Made by a program: the position numbers and the translations under genes. This document shows positions 13,101 through 25,680 of a DNA stretch of 64,000 nucleotides, piece by piece; positions within the stretch are counted from its first letter, which is position 1, and each line of letters starts with the position of its first letter. The stretch is from Xestospongia bergquistia (lineage: Eukaryota > Porifera > Demospongiae > Haplosclerida > Petrosiidae), in contig OZ014422.1 in NCBI GenBank assembly GCA_963965975.1, positions 620,001-684,000 on the forward strand, written 5' to 3'. The notes beneath the pieces were generated by a model. The model was not told the origin of the DNA. It worked only from the letters and a program-made list of their open reading frames with translations, and ran no database searches.

Positions 13101-13621
13101 TGAGAAGAAAGGAGGATGAAATAATATGAGAAGAAAGGAAGATCAAATAATACAAGAAGAAATAAAGATCAAATAGAGAAGAATGTTTTATGTAAGAGCA
13201 TAACTAGAAGCCTTAATAAGAATTTTAAATTAGTTTCATACCATTGTTATATTGAGGGTTTTCAGTGTCTGGAGGTCTGATAACAATAACTCTTCTCTTT
13301 GTTTTTTTCACCAGTAAAATAAGCACCACAAGTGCTAATATGATCAATATAAAACACAATACAGCTACTACAATGGCTGGAATTGGGAGGTCTGACGTGA
13401 GGACATCCCTTGGAGAAGGGGAAGAGTCTGAAGTGGATGTAACTGAAGGAGAGAGCCTGATGTTAATTTTTGGCTCACTTGCTAAACAACAAGTCACTAT
13501 ATTATAAAGAAACAAAATTATATAAATAAAGCAAATATTTTAAATACAATCATTGCTTACTTATGAGGGCAAGAGTGATAGAACAAACAAAATATTTCTT
13601 GGGAGCTCCAATCCACTGCAT
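10123..13621 (-). CDS. RTK-3: receptor tyrosine kinase with a minimal ectodomain
   Basis: The start at 13621 opens a signal peptide ([20 protein letters not shown]) spliced to an exon (about 13240-13505) with only about 35 extracellular residues, then a membrane helix and TENPQYNNG. No ectodomain module exists in this gene. Cytoplasmic exons are about 12658-13066 (includes PEIYDIPGG), 12561-12612 and 12468-12506. The juxtamembrane exon is about 12227-12370 (FWLPAS, LYTQL, KYREI). Kinase exons run from about 11610-11830 to 10391-10527: glycine loop GSGYFA (third Gly is Ala), [34 protein letters not shown]. The tail (10123-10400) has VLGASL and LYKDLQQIY, then a long Ser/Asn-rich extension. Catalysis looks possible. 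It may signal with a co-receptor, but that is inference. Confidence 0.85.
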
Positions 13622-14095
13622 TTTAGCACAAACAATATGAAATAATTTACTTAAACTGCAACTAAATTCTGTACTGTGTATCTACTAATATATCTCTGCT
13701 AGTTTAGCAGTGGGTGGAGGTTACTACTATCACATACTATTATGGCACATTCACACTACAATCTGTCTCTTTCCTGAGGTTTCATTTAATTGTTCAAAGC
13801 ATTACAATAGAATTAGATTTACACAATATAATAGATAGGAAGTAGACACCACAAAACCCTTTAGTCTAAATTATTGTCCCAATTAGATTGTAAAGTGTCT
13901 GAGGAGCTCTTTCAAGTGTTAACTCAATCATTATAAGCAGTATTCCTTAATGTTGTCATGACAACCACAATTAATTTGTCTCTTTTACAAGCTCAATTTT
14001 TCCATGTTTGTTCATATGTTTTGAGAAATCTAACTAAATTATAATTAAAAACATTTCATTGTTCGTAAAGTTTGCATTGTGTATAAAATGGGATT
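13622..14095. other. Intergenic region between RTK-3 and RTK-4
   Basis: 474 bp of AT-rich DNA holding the RTK-3 5' flank and the RTK-4 3' flank. I see no open reading frame of note, RNA gene or repeat. Confidence 0.6.
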
Positions 14096-17000
14096 TCAAA
14101 TTATTATGTTTGACGTCTGAAGATTCTTGTAAAGGTTCTTTCCCTCAATCAAAGGAGCTCCTAATTTAGATGCCATTTCTGATACAGCCAAATCCTCTGA
14201 GTTCCATTGTAGAATGATATCATTAGGAACATCTAAGTAAGATATAATATCAGAGAAAGCAGGTCGGTCTTCTGGTTCCACACTCCTACAAATGAAATCT
14301 AATAAATAGAGAGACTACTTGTGTCAATTTTATTATTTATATCTTCATCTTTCATGTACAACTTAATTGAGTGTATATACAATACCATAAAATAACTCAA
14401 AGTCTTAGAATGTTATGAATACACTTTAAAACAAAAACCAGAGCTTACCAACACATTGTCATCAGTTGATAAATTTTCCTAGGGCAGCCTGGAGGTGGAA
14501 ATTGACAATGGCCCTTTCGAATCAATTCAATGATCTGAGCAAATGTAATCCATAAATTTAATAATTTTATATTTTGTTTCTATTACTGTTTTGTTTGGAA
14601 TTTTATCAAATGGTTTGTTTCCTACACTCCATATCTCATAGAGTACCATCCCATAACTCCATACATCACTAGCAGTTGTATATTTTCCATAGTCAATAGC
14701 CTAAAGTAATGAAAAACACATAACAATTGTTATTATCCAATTTGTATAAGAATTCAATCAATATTAGTTGTTTGTTATAACTACCTCGGGAGCTGTCCAT
14801 TTAAGGGGAATTTTTCCTCCATGTGATTCATAAAAATCATCTTGTGCTATATCTCTTGCCATCCCAAAATTTCCTATCTAGAAGGTCAAGTAAACAATCA
14901 CATTAATAAGAGAGAATGATGTTCCTTTTTTACTTTGCATTTCATGTTATCATTTAGAAAGATGTTACATGCTCCTAAATTCCTATGTACAAATCCCTTC
15001 TTGGTTAAATAGTCCATGCCATTGGCAATATCACGACAGAATGATACAAATTGTGTTGACAGGTGAGTTTGATTAGCACTCTCACTTTGGACCCTGTAAG
15101 TATGAGATTAAATACACAGAATTGGATTGATTTCTTACTTCTTTTTCTGCTGTCTAAGATACGTCTTCAAATCTCCTTTATGCAATATTTCCTGCACTAT
15201 CATTAGCTAAATATTAAATAGAGCATATACAAAATATAATCAGGAGACTTACTGGCTCACTGATAGTGACCACTCCATGTAGTTGAACAACATTAGGATG
15301 ATGAAATTGACCCATTGTGGCTGCCTCTTGAAGGAACTTGACTTTCTCATCCTCTGAACTATTCAATTTGAGAATCTTCACAGTAACCACTAACTCTCCT
15401 TGTCGAAAGTGACATACACCTTTGTAATTTCCAGAACCAAGAGATTCATTGATGCTAAAGAGTTGGACATTTGGTATTAGTATACAATACAATGTCTATT
15501 CAAATATGTCTGGTTATGATTATTGTGAACCAGATGTTGTTGATACTTAATGTTTCCTTTGTCTTGTTTATGGGAGTATATTGTTATGTCTCAGCTGATT
15601 CAAGTTGATCACACTTTATAATTGTAATTAATGAGCATATTTGTGGTTTGTATATGTGTTCCCTAGCAACTAGTAATTACTCACAATATTTTTTCTCTAG
15701 GTATCTCTCTGTATTTGTGATGTGCTAATGTATCATAGAGTTCCTCTGTAGAAGTAGGTGGAGTCCAATATTTACTGGATTGTTGACAAAACACTTGATC
15801 ATTAGACTATAATTTTAAATACACAGTAACTAATACATTGTAATAAATGAATATATAACTAACTCGTTCTAATTTTGAATAAATCTCAAATTCACCAAAT
15901 TCATTCAAAGTCTCTCTAACAACCTATAAAGAATATGACAGATATTGTTATATTCCACTAACTACTACATATATAGCAATAATTGATTTTTTGTATTCAT
16001 ATTTTCAGTAAATATATAATACCAATTGGTCAATAAATAAATATGAGTACTTTGCTATCTAATCTGCTAGATGCATTAACTTACTGAATTTGGTACAAAG
16101 AACTGATCATCTATGGTATCCTCAAAAGCTACTGGTGTAATCTGACCTGTAAGAGGTTCTCTCCTGCGACTCAACTCCTATTACAATTAACACGTAATGT
16201 CAGAATAAAATATAAATTTATTTACTTCAGGTGATATATAGATGAAACTTGTAGAAGAAGCATCAGATACAGTGGAGTTCATAGACAGTTTAGTTTGAAG
16301 TGGTTGTTTTGGTGTTGGTGGTGTAATTGGCTTTGAAGTTGGATCAGTAAGAGACAGCGATTTTGTGACACTGGCTATATTTTTGGGTAGAAATGTAGGA
16401 GAAGGTTCCATATATGCTGAAACGTCTGTTTCTAAAGAAGTAGATTTTGTTACATTTTCATGAGACGGTTGATCTGAAGTTTTACGAGATATTGTAGGGG
16501 AGGGTTCCATATATGGTGAAATGTCTATGTCTAAAGAAGTGGATTTTGTTACATTTTCATGAGATGGTAGATTTGAGGTTTTACGAGATATTGTAGGGGA
16601 GGGTTCCATATATGGTGAAACATCAATATCTAAAGAAGTGGATTTTGTTACATTTTCATGAGACAGTTGATCTGAAGTTTTACGAGATATTGTAGGGGAG
16701 GGTTCCATATATGGTGAAACATCAATATCTAAAGAAGTGGATTTTGTTACATTTTCATGAGACAATTGATTCTGAGAGGTTTTATGAGATATTTTAGGGG
16801 AGGGTTCCATATATGGTGAAACAATAGATGGTATATACTCTATTGATTGTTGTTGATTGAGAATCTTATGAGATATTGTAGGAGATGAATCTAAATGTGA
16901 AAAGGAGGCTGTTCTCTCTGTGCTTAAGTGAATATTATTTTGAGGTACAGTTGATGTTGGCTCTAAATATGGAACAGCAAAATTGCCAACGGAAAAAGCT

Positions 17001-19616
17001 CTCTCCTTAAAAACATGTGTGGGCTCTGTGTAGCTAGGATGTTGACTGTAAGAGAAGAAATAAGTCATTAAATATTACACATGCGTAGAGTCTTACTTTG
17101 AAGATTGATTAAAAAGACCTTGTACATCATGTTGATCGTCATGTAGTCTGTATAAAAAGTGGCAATCTTCAAATTTTCTAAGTATTTTAACAAATACCTT
17201 GGATTAAACAATGATGGCCGAGATCTCATGTGAGCATTAGCTGAGGACACTCTATACAAATTCTATGATAATAAAAGAATAGATATATTTGACATACCTA
17301 GGACGGTGATTATGAGATGATCTATTAACATTAGCAGAAGAAACTCTATTAAAGTATAAATAGCATTATAATATATTATAATATTAAGAACATACCGTAA
17401 TGGCTTAGAAACACTAGCTGGTGACATTCTGTAACAAAAATTGTCAAGTTAATCATAATGTAATATGTCATTAAACCTTGAATTATGATTTAGGAACTGA
17501 GATGACTGAAAGTTCTCACATCTGTTACCAGTAGATGGCCTATCAATAAAATATTAAACATACATCATAACAACATACACATTATGTTACATTGACTCAT
17601 GATGTGGAAAGCGAGCTGGTTGAGATATCTTTCTAATTTTATGTGGAGACTCAACAGGTTCTGTATAGGACTGTGGAACAGGATAAGTTGTGGTATTCAG
17701 TGTCATCTCAGAAGGGTATGTATACGGAAAAGCTTCTTCCTCTCCAACTGTAGGTAAAACTGAAATATCTTCAGAATGTTTTGGCAGAGAGCGAGACAAC
17801 TGTGTGGAAGGACCATTTATAGCCCCACTGATTGTGGCACTTCTCTGACGGGGAACATCCATATCTATATCTGTCTCTGAAACATCAAGCCATGAGGCAT
17901 ATGGTTCAATAATGTTAGGTACAGACATGTTCCTGCTTCGATTGGCCATAGGAATATTGATAGGATTTGACAAACGTAGAGGTTGATGTAACACAGGCTC
18001 AGAAATATTTGAGGTTGCATATGGTAGTAATAGTGAAGTATCTTGACGGTGAGGTACTGGAGGAGTGGAGGTTTGAATAATAGTGTTGTCAGTGTGAGGT
18101 AATATCATTGTAAACTGTACTCCATTATCAGAAATCACATGAGATGAAATGACTAAACAATAAAGAGAATAAACTATCAAAATAAGTTATTAAAAACTAG
18201 TATATAATAAATAGCATTAATGATCAAGTATTTAGATTATTATTACATTGAGAAAATTGATTGATTGATTTCACTAATACATGATCATTCATGATAAACC
18301 ACTAATAAGTAGTAAACATTAACATATTTTTATCACTAATATACTAATAATTGACAGTTGCATAGTCAATTATAAAGTTATGATAGAACAGTTAGACATA
18401 TGTCCTTAGAGAAGTCGTTAGTTACTGTTGATTCCGTAGTAATTAGTAATCAAAACAGTACATGTTGTTAATACATCATCATGTCTTTTGTCAGCATATA
18501 TAACCTAAGTGACCATGCATTGATTGTAATAGGCTAACAATTAATCTATTTTAACAGTGTGCATACCTTTCTCTCTTCTCCGTGACACAATTCCAAATTT
18601 AGCACACAATAAAACAATAACTAGTATAGCAACTAATATTGTTAGTAATAAGGTAAGTCCCACTGGCACACCAATAATGATTGCAAGTGGCATTGTTGTT
18701 GATGGAATAGTTGGTACTGGTATAACAGTTATGATGGAGGAGGATATGGAGGAGGAGATGGAAGAAGAGAGAGATGAGATAGTGGACGATGGTATGTGTG
18801 TGTCTGTTTTAGCACATTGAGTAAGCTCTATTATGTTTACACATTCTTCAACATTTTGTGACACCTGTGATATGTTACTGGTTTCTATATTAGAGAAAAA
18901 AACAATTGAAACAAGAAACATGACCTAATAACATTACTCACTGTAATTCACTATAATTTGGAGTTTGATGTCCTCCATTAATAACACTCTAGGGCTGCAC
19001 AAAGCCATAGAACAGACTTGCTTTGTTCTTGTATAGTAAAGTCTTCCTCCTCCACTGTTGTTTGTAAAGAACACAGGTAAAAATGGCTGAAATACTGTAG
19101 TAGTTTTTGGCATATAATATCCTACAATATCTCCTTCATGATAATTTAGGTTTTTTCCTGTAACATTGAATCTTCCGATATTTGTGACAGATGTATCATA
19201 CAATTGCACTGAAAGACCTTGACTGATACGTTGAGAGGCTATAACACTGTAGGTGTTATTGCTTGTCAGACGCCAGATTTGAAAAATAAAGTGATGTGAA
19301 TTACCTGGCAGAAATACTAGCCCTTCCAAGTATGTAATAGATCCATTACAATTGAACTGCATGTCTGGTAATAACACTTGAACACCAAGGTCATTTGTAG
19401 TTGTTATATGACTGACATTACTAACATTACTGATATTGAGTTCAGTTTCAAAAAGACTAGTAGTACAAGACTCTAAAATTAGAAACAAATTCAACACCAA
19501 ATCATTTATAGTAGTTATATTGAATGTTATTATAATGTCTTGATTTGACTAACCTTGACAAACCACAAAAGGAACACACATGAAAAGAAAAAAGAATTCA
19601 AATTTATTTCTACTCA
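14096..19616 (-). CDS. RTK-4: receptor pseudokinase with a YxxP-repeat cytoplasmic region
   Basis: Signal peptide at 19616 (MSRNKFEFFFLFMCVPFVV); one ectodomain module (about 18940-19490; FNCNGSITY, FQIWRL, EGDIVGYYMP); Ser-rich stalk and membrane helix (about 18560-18890). A large cytoplasmic exon (17587-18160) is followed by four Arg-led micro-exons (about 17200-17540), then an exon with a 33-residue repeat rich in YMEP (16225-17045), then further small exons. The juxtamembrane exon is near 15694-15806 (YWTPPT, LYDTL, KYREI). The kinase exons carry three losses: the glycine loop reads GSGNYKG, the catalytic loop HRNLGACN (Asp to Asn, near 14970) and the magnesium motif NFG (Asp to Asn, near 14865). 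The VAIK-type lysine (VTVKIL), WTAPE and DVWSYG remain. All exons stay open, so this is a maintained pseudokinase rather than a dead gene. The tail ends near LGAPL and LYKNLQ. A scaffold or co-receptor role is inferred. Confidence 0.82.
16370..16840 (-). repeat. About 99-bp coding repeats (33 residues, YMEP) in RTK-4
   Basis: Five successive units begin [VI]-S-[PA]-Y-M-E-P-S-P. The best four continue with a basic S-x-K-T-S stretch and S-H-E-N-V-T-K-S-T-S-L. Each supplies one YxxP site. DNA identity between units is high, which indicates recent expansion. Confidence 0.9.
17196..17545 (-). repeat. Array of related micro-exons in RTK-4
   Basis: Four neighbouring exons of roughly 34-65 bp each begin after an AG that completes an Arg codon: RVSSANAH, RVSSANVN, RMSPASVS and RPSTGNRC. 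Their shared splice phase and similar opening residues indicate exon duplication. Each offers an R-x-S site of the kind basophilic kinases recognise. Confidence 0.7.
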
Positions 19617-20055
19617 TATTGAATTCAGATCTTGTTAGACAACAGGAGAGAGAGAGAGAGAAAGCAAATCACAGCTCACTTGATAGGCCACTTGACTAAT
19701 ACAGAATAGTGTTATGAGAAAGATATCTGTTCTCACAGACTAAAACATGTAGGATGTTCTAGGATGAGTGAACATAAGCTATCTAATCACACGGTTCATT
19801 GCTCACACATTTGTAGATCATGGAAGATAGTTAAAGATACGGTAATCACTACTCAAACAACGTGTGTATTTTGAATAACTACAAAAATAAAGCAAAACTG
19901 AAAGAATAACATATCACTGCAAAATTGACAATCTATTTCATTACATTTTGAGAAGAGGTGGAGTCATACTAATGTACCTGAATAAAACACATTAGAATTA
20001 AAAATTTAATAAAAATTCCTATAAAATATGATATCACAAATTATTCTTTAAAAAA

Positions 20056-23000
20056 TCATATGAAGTTAGTATCATCTCTGTATTCATGCTGTAATTCAGT
20101 ATATAAACGATAGCCTTCTCTGATTGGAGCACCAATCTCTGATGCTCTTGGAGATTTATCTATGTCATCCTTTTCCCATGTCAATAGTGACTCTTCACTG
20201 GTATCAGAGTAATAATGACATATTGAATCAAATGATAGGCGATCACCTTGAGAAGGATTCCTATTAAAGTGAAAGGATAACTATTTGTTAATTATGTATC
20301 TGTGCATTCTGTGGTTAGCTTTATTAATAGTTATTGTCTCATTTACAATCTCAGACAATAGTATTATAACTTACCAGCATTTGACCATTAGATCATAAAT
20401 GTTTCTAGGGCAGCCTGGTGGAGGAGGTATCAGGCGCTTCTGAACAATGAAGTCAATAATTTCTTGATTTTGATTCAAAGTCGGAAATGGTTTTCGACCC
20501 AAAGACCATATTTCAAACATGACCATTCCATAACTGTAAACATCACTTTTTTCTGAATATTGTCTACCATTAATAGCCTAATGAAGAGAGAATGCATTGT
20601 CATGGTAATATATTGTGTTGTACGTAAGTACTTGCTTGTAGAATTGTATACATATTAGTGTTTTCATGTAAACATGATGTATTATTTATGTGTTTGCATG
20701 TAAATTATGTTGTTGATTGTATGTTTGGATGTACAATGTGGTTTGTGTATTATCTCAATTATATACCTCAGGAGCTGTCCAACGTAATGGAATTTGTTCA
20801 GGCTTGCTGAGATCGTAAGTATAAGCAGCAGTACGTGTCATGCCAAAGTCACCAATCTGAAAATGAAAGATAAGCATGACACAGAACTCTTTCGTAAATA
20901 TTTAAGAGCTCACCTTACATATCAAATTTTCATTTAACATTACATTTCTAGCTGCTAGATCTCTGTGAACAAACTTCTTAGTAGCTAAATGTTTCATTCC
21001 ATTTGCAATGTCACGACTGAATTTTAATAGAAGTGTTGGTGCAGGAACTGGTCTAGTTTGTTTATTGTTGTCTCTTGGAGTAGGAGGCCTAAGGACAAGA
21101 ATAAAACCAGTTCACTGAGTATTATTATAATATTAATTATAGAAGACATGTGTATACCCACACCCACACACCTGCAGCTTTTCAAGTATGTCTTTAGGTC
21201 ACCTTCTCTCATTAATTCTATAATTAGAAGAGGCTAGAGTGGAAAAACATTATTAAGATCCATAAAGGTAAGTAACTGTAATACACTATATTCTATAGCC
21301 CATAAGAGATCTATACTTTGTGTTCTGTATATAATTATAATATATAATTGAGTATACTTACTGGATCTCTTATAGTTACAACACCATATAATTTTACAAC
21401 ATTTGGATGAAAAAATTGCATCATACGTGCTCCTTCTCTTAGAAACTTTGCTCGTTCTGATTCATTTGCAGATGATTTTAGTTCCTTTATTGCTACAGCT
21501 TTCTTTCCTCCTCTAGTATTCCAAAATCCACTTTTCACTGTACCAAATTGACCTTCACCAAGTTGTGATGAAAATCTATAATCAAGAAAAAAATGTTGCA
21601 TGTTATAGTTTCCTGTAGTTATAATCTACTTACAAGATATCACCAAACGGGATCTCTCTACATTTAAATTTGCTTAGTTGTTCGTATATGTGTTCTGTGT
21701 CAGCAGCTGGTTCTTCGTATTGTGGTTGGTTCACAAAAAAATTTTGTTCAGAGGGATTCTACAAAAAAGACAGCGATTTTGTATTCAGTTTCAATGACAA
21801 CCTCATAATTGATCATGTAGAGTAGAATAAAAACTGACAATAAAATCATAGTCAGCAATAACAATAATATCTGTTTTGCAATAGGAATTTTGTCAGTTAT
21901 TATAGCACTATAACTAATGGTCAAGAGTATATATAAGAATGACCTTTATCTACCAATAACTCCAAAAAGAACAGACTAATGGCATTGCTTGTCATTACAG
22001 TATTAGGTAATCATGACTTTTATGGTCATTTGTTGTTACATTACAAAACTTGCATACTATATAGGAAACACATCAGCAGTAATTTTTACATTAGTAAAAC
22101 AATATGTATTATTTGGTATGTGGTAATATATGTTATAACATACTGGTGGTAGTATTCCAATCATACTCATCCTTTCATTCTAGAAAAAAGAAAACAAAGA
22201 AGTAGATAGATAGAAGGTTTAGTAAAGAATATGTTATTGTTGTTATGTTCAGTAAATTAATGTTTTGTTGGTTGTTCTCATTTGCTCCCAATTTCATTGT
22301 AAATTATCAAGTTAATAATTCTAAATGACATTGCTTCCTTTATTTGTACAATATGTACTTCAAGTCATGTTTATTTTAAATTCAATATTTAAATCATGAC
22401 TCAGTTCATAGTTAATTATCACTACTATAGAATGCAATCCATATTAGGACACACACAAATGCACACACAATAGTTGGTAGTAAGAGATAAATGGTCTATC
22501 ACAAATTCACACTGCTTATCTTCACATCTCTATTAATATCATACCGCAATATCCTTTATCATTACTTTAGTATGTGACTATGTATACACTGACCAGACAA
22601 ATGACTGGTCCGTTGATCACCTAATGGACAGTATAAAACACACACACACACACAAAACAAACAATACTTATTTGATTGGGTAGTTATATTTATTGGTCCT
22701 AATTACTTTTATCAAAGGAATAAATTTGCTATACTGTGTCTATAATGGCTACAATATTAAGTAACTTTACTTACATAAGTGGGAACATGATAACCTGGAT
22801 TCTCTAGTTCGTGATAATAATGATTGGCATTTGTCCATGTTGTCTGTACATGTTGTGAGTTAGGATCTAATTCAAAGTACATTTTTTCAGCCTACCAACA
22901 GAAAATTATGAAATAAATGTGGGTGTGTCATTGATGACTTGAGTTTTATACAGTCAAGAAATTTAAAATCATCTAATATCATTAAATTAAAATATTTCTT

Positions 23001-23675
23001 ACCTGACCAGTTTGTTCATTAGGATTCTCCAGTTTGTGATATAAATGACTGTTATTATTAAATCTCTAGCAGATACAAATATATTATATTATCAGAGAAA
23101 TAAACATATTAAAAAACATTTATTAAAAAAATACATGAGAATGAAGTGAACATGGAAGTCACATGATAAACCAAGTGATTACAAATGAATCATGCATTAC
23201 CTGTCCAGATGGGTTAGTGGGGTTCTCAAGTGTGTGATAAGCATGTGAACCCATTTGTCCATGCATTATCACTCCTGAAGGGTTCTCAAGTGTGTGATAA
23301 GTATGTGAACCCATTTGTCCATGCATTATCACTCCAGAAGGGTTCTCAAGTGTGTGATAAGCATGTGAACCCATTTGTCCATGCATTATTGGTCCAGGAG
23401 GGTTGTCAATTGTATCATAAGCATGCGAATTTGTCTTATCATGCATTACCCTTCCAAAGGAGTTTCCACTATCATGCATTTCCTAATCAAAAGAGGATGT
23501 AATAGTAAACACATTAGAATTCTAAGATATCACTATAAATGACATATAAGTTAAAACAACATTCACACATTAGTAATGGATCATTTATTATGACAACAGA
23601 TGCTCATATGACAAATTAATTGTAATAACCTTTGTGTTATAGGTCATAAGTCTGTGGTTGACTTGAGGCTGCAGA

Positions 23676-23750
<75 letters not shown>

Positions 23751-25680
23751 GTTTAAAGCTGTGTGTGTTAAATAGCACACAAAAAAGTATCATAAAACTA
23801 ATTTTTTCTAGTCAAGTATCACATCCTAAATAATATTAATAATTAACTTACTGTCCTATCCAGAACACCTGGATCATCATATTCAGAATTGCTACTTATA
23901 GCCGGACTGTGGACACAACGAGGTGAATCATAATAACGTTGGTTAGTAGCAGGACTCTGATAGCGATTGATAGGACGAGGCTGACTGTAATGACTACGTT
24001 CTGAAGCATTAGATATAGTAGATGGAGTATTAGGTCTAACACTGTTTATCATTGTTGTATATTGTTTCTCGCTGTCTAAGGTACCAATATTTTCCCCACT
24101 TTGTCGGAAAGGTACAAGATTTAGTTCATGTGGTAAGTCATAATCATGAATTAGTGCTGAATCAACAACTTCATTTCTTGTGTGGCTTGGAATAAGAGAA
24201 GGTGTGGTTGAAGAGTGTGATACTTGCTCTGTAGATGTACAAATACTTGGAGTCGTATATTCCTGACTTCCATTAACTAATGAGATAAAAAAAATAGAGT
24301 CAGTGAAAAGAGGAGTGGTGACTTATTAACCTCTATGAAAAGAGTTAGTTGCTTTTAATTCAACAGAATCCTGGACTTCTTTTTTCCCACTTCCTCTAGA
24401 TATTATGACACAAATTAAAAGAATGAAAACAAGTAGAATCAACAAAATAAATATAAAAATTATAAAACCAGTTATGGCAGCTGCTGAATAGATCAATATA
24501 TTGGTACTGCTGTCTGTTGATGTGGGAACACTGGGTATGGAAATTATTACAGATGGAGCAGAAGTAGAAGATAACTGAGTGGTAGAAGAAATGGCAGGGG
24601 GCAAGGTTGTTGTTGTCATCTCTGAAGTTGATGTCGTCTCTGAAGTTCTTGATGAAAGGAAAGAAGACTCACTTAGTGATGATGGGTTTACTATGGATGT
24701 GAAAGATGATGGAGTTACCAAATGAACAGTTGAGGATGTTACTTGGACTAAGGAAAGAAAAAAAATAACAATTTTAATCATTTTAAATTTACAAACCGTT
24801 TTCACTGACTCCAATAGCTATCAATGGACGTTTGGCAATGGAATTTAAATAATAAACATTTCTTAAAGAATTACAACTTGGACGTTCTCGAGCATAAAAT
24901 TGACTATTTGGAGTACTCTTTTCGGCAAATATGTCAATTCCATTGAAAGAGCTAGGAACAGTTATTCCAAATATATCACCAGGTTCAAAGCATAGTTCTA
25001 CTTCACCTACAGTTTGATAGTAGTCAAACCATGAAGTTGATGTTGTTGTAAAAGTAATTGATTGATTTTCACTTAACAAAAGAAGAGAAGAATTATCAGA
25101 AATATTATGATGGACTTTCCATAATTGAACTGTCAGTATTCGATTCATGTTGTTACTAAATTTGTGATAGATGGTAATGTTCTTGATACAACCACTGCAA
25201 GTAAATTGGACATCATAGAATACATATTGATTATCAAGAAGAAGCTCTTCATAATCATCTTCAACAAATTGATTAGGTGGAGGGTTGTATAGAGTGGAAC
25301 ATGCACTAATGTTTGTAAAAGCAACAGGTTCAATAGCTGGTTTAATAACAGTTTTAATAAACTGTTCAGCTACTGGGCAGCACAAATTGTTAGGAGCGTT
25401 GTTGTAGCTTCCTATCTTACTATTGCAACTGTCTGAAGCAGAATACAGAGTAGCATTAATACACGGACAAGAACATAGGTTCTGGGGACTATTATACGTA
25501 CCATCTTCGCACAACTTATGCCAACATGTGAGACATTCTGCATACAAAAGAAGAGACAATATTTACATCACATTAAATTACACACTTTGTTACTATCTCA
25601 CGTTGTACATCCAAAGCAGGAGCAGTGGTTATTGTGACAAAGAGAATTGACAAGCAACAGAATTTCCAGTTCGTCATCAT
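20056..25680 (-). CDS. RTK-5: receptor tyrosine kinase with Cys-rich N-terminus and tyrosine-repeat cytoplasmic region
   Basis: Signal peptide at 25680 ([20 protein letters not shown]). The ectodomain exon (about 24795-25540) starts with a roughly 80-residue Cys-rich part with two NLC-C patterns (NLCSCPC, NLCCP), then one module ([25 protein letters not shown]). Ser/Thr stalk and membrane helix are at about 24329-24745. Cytoplasmic exons are about 23853-24275, 23200-23480 (20-residue repeat with YHTLENP), 23003-23068 (LYHKLENP) and 22774-22892 ([10 protein letters not shown]). The juxtamembrane exon is near 21634-21760 (YEEPAA, IYEQL, KCREI). The kinase has [33 protein letters not shown] and DVYSYG, so it looks active. 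The tail (20056-20262) has IGAPI and LYTELQHEY. Confidence 0.87.
21761..22773 (-). other. Long intron of RTK-5
   Basis: About 1 kb between the juxtamembrane exon and the next exon upstream. It contains a short (CA)n run near 22638-22655. I see no embedded gene or clear mobile element. Confidence 0.6.
23205..23440 (-). repeat. 60-bp coding tandem repeat in RTK-5 (YHTLENP units)
   Basis: Three near-identical 60-bp units start at 23221, 23281 and 23341, with a diverged fourth at 23401. Each encodes about 20 residues containing MHGQMGSH and YHTLENP (the diverged copy reads YDTIDNP). Two further single-copy exons downstream in the gene carry the same tyrosine core. Confidence 0.92.
23680..23747 (+). 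repeat. (GA)n microsatellite in an RTK-5 intron
   Basis: About 65 bp of GA dinucleotides with one AA interruption, between the repeat exon and the next upstream exon. On the coding strand it is a CT tract, as in RTK-2, but it is not adjacent to an acceptor. Confidence 0.9.

Noticed and set aside
18557-18820. Plus-strand frame with an acidic Met/Glu stretch
   Set aside because: Antisense of the Ser-rich stalk and membrane exon of RTK-4.
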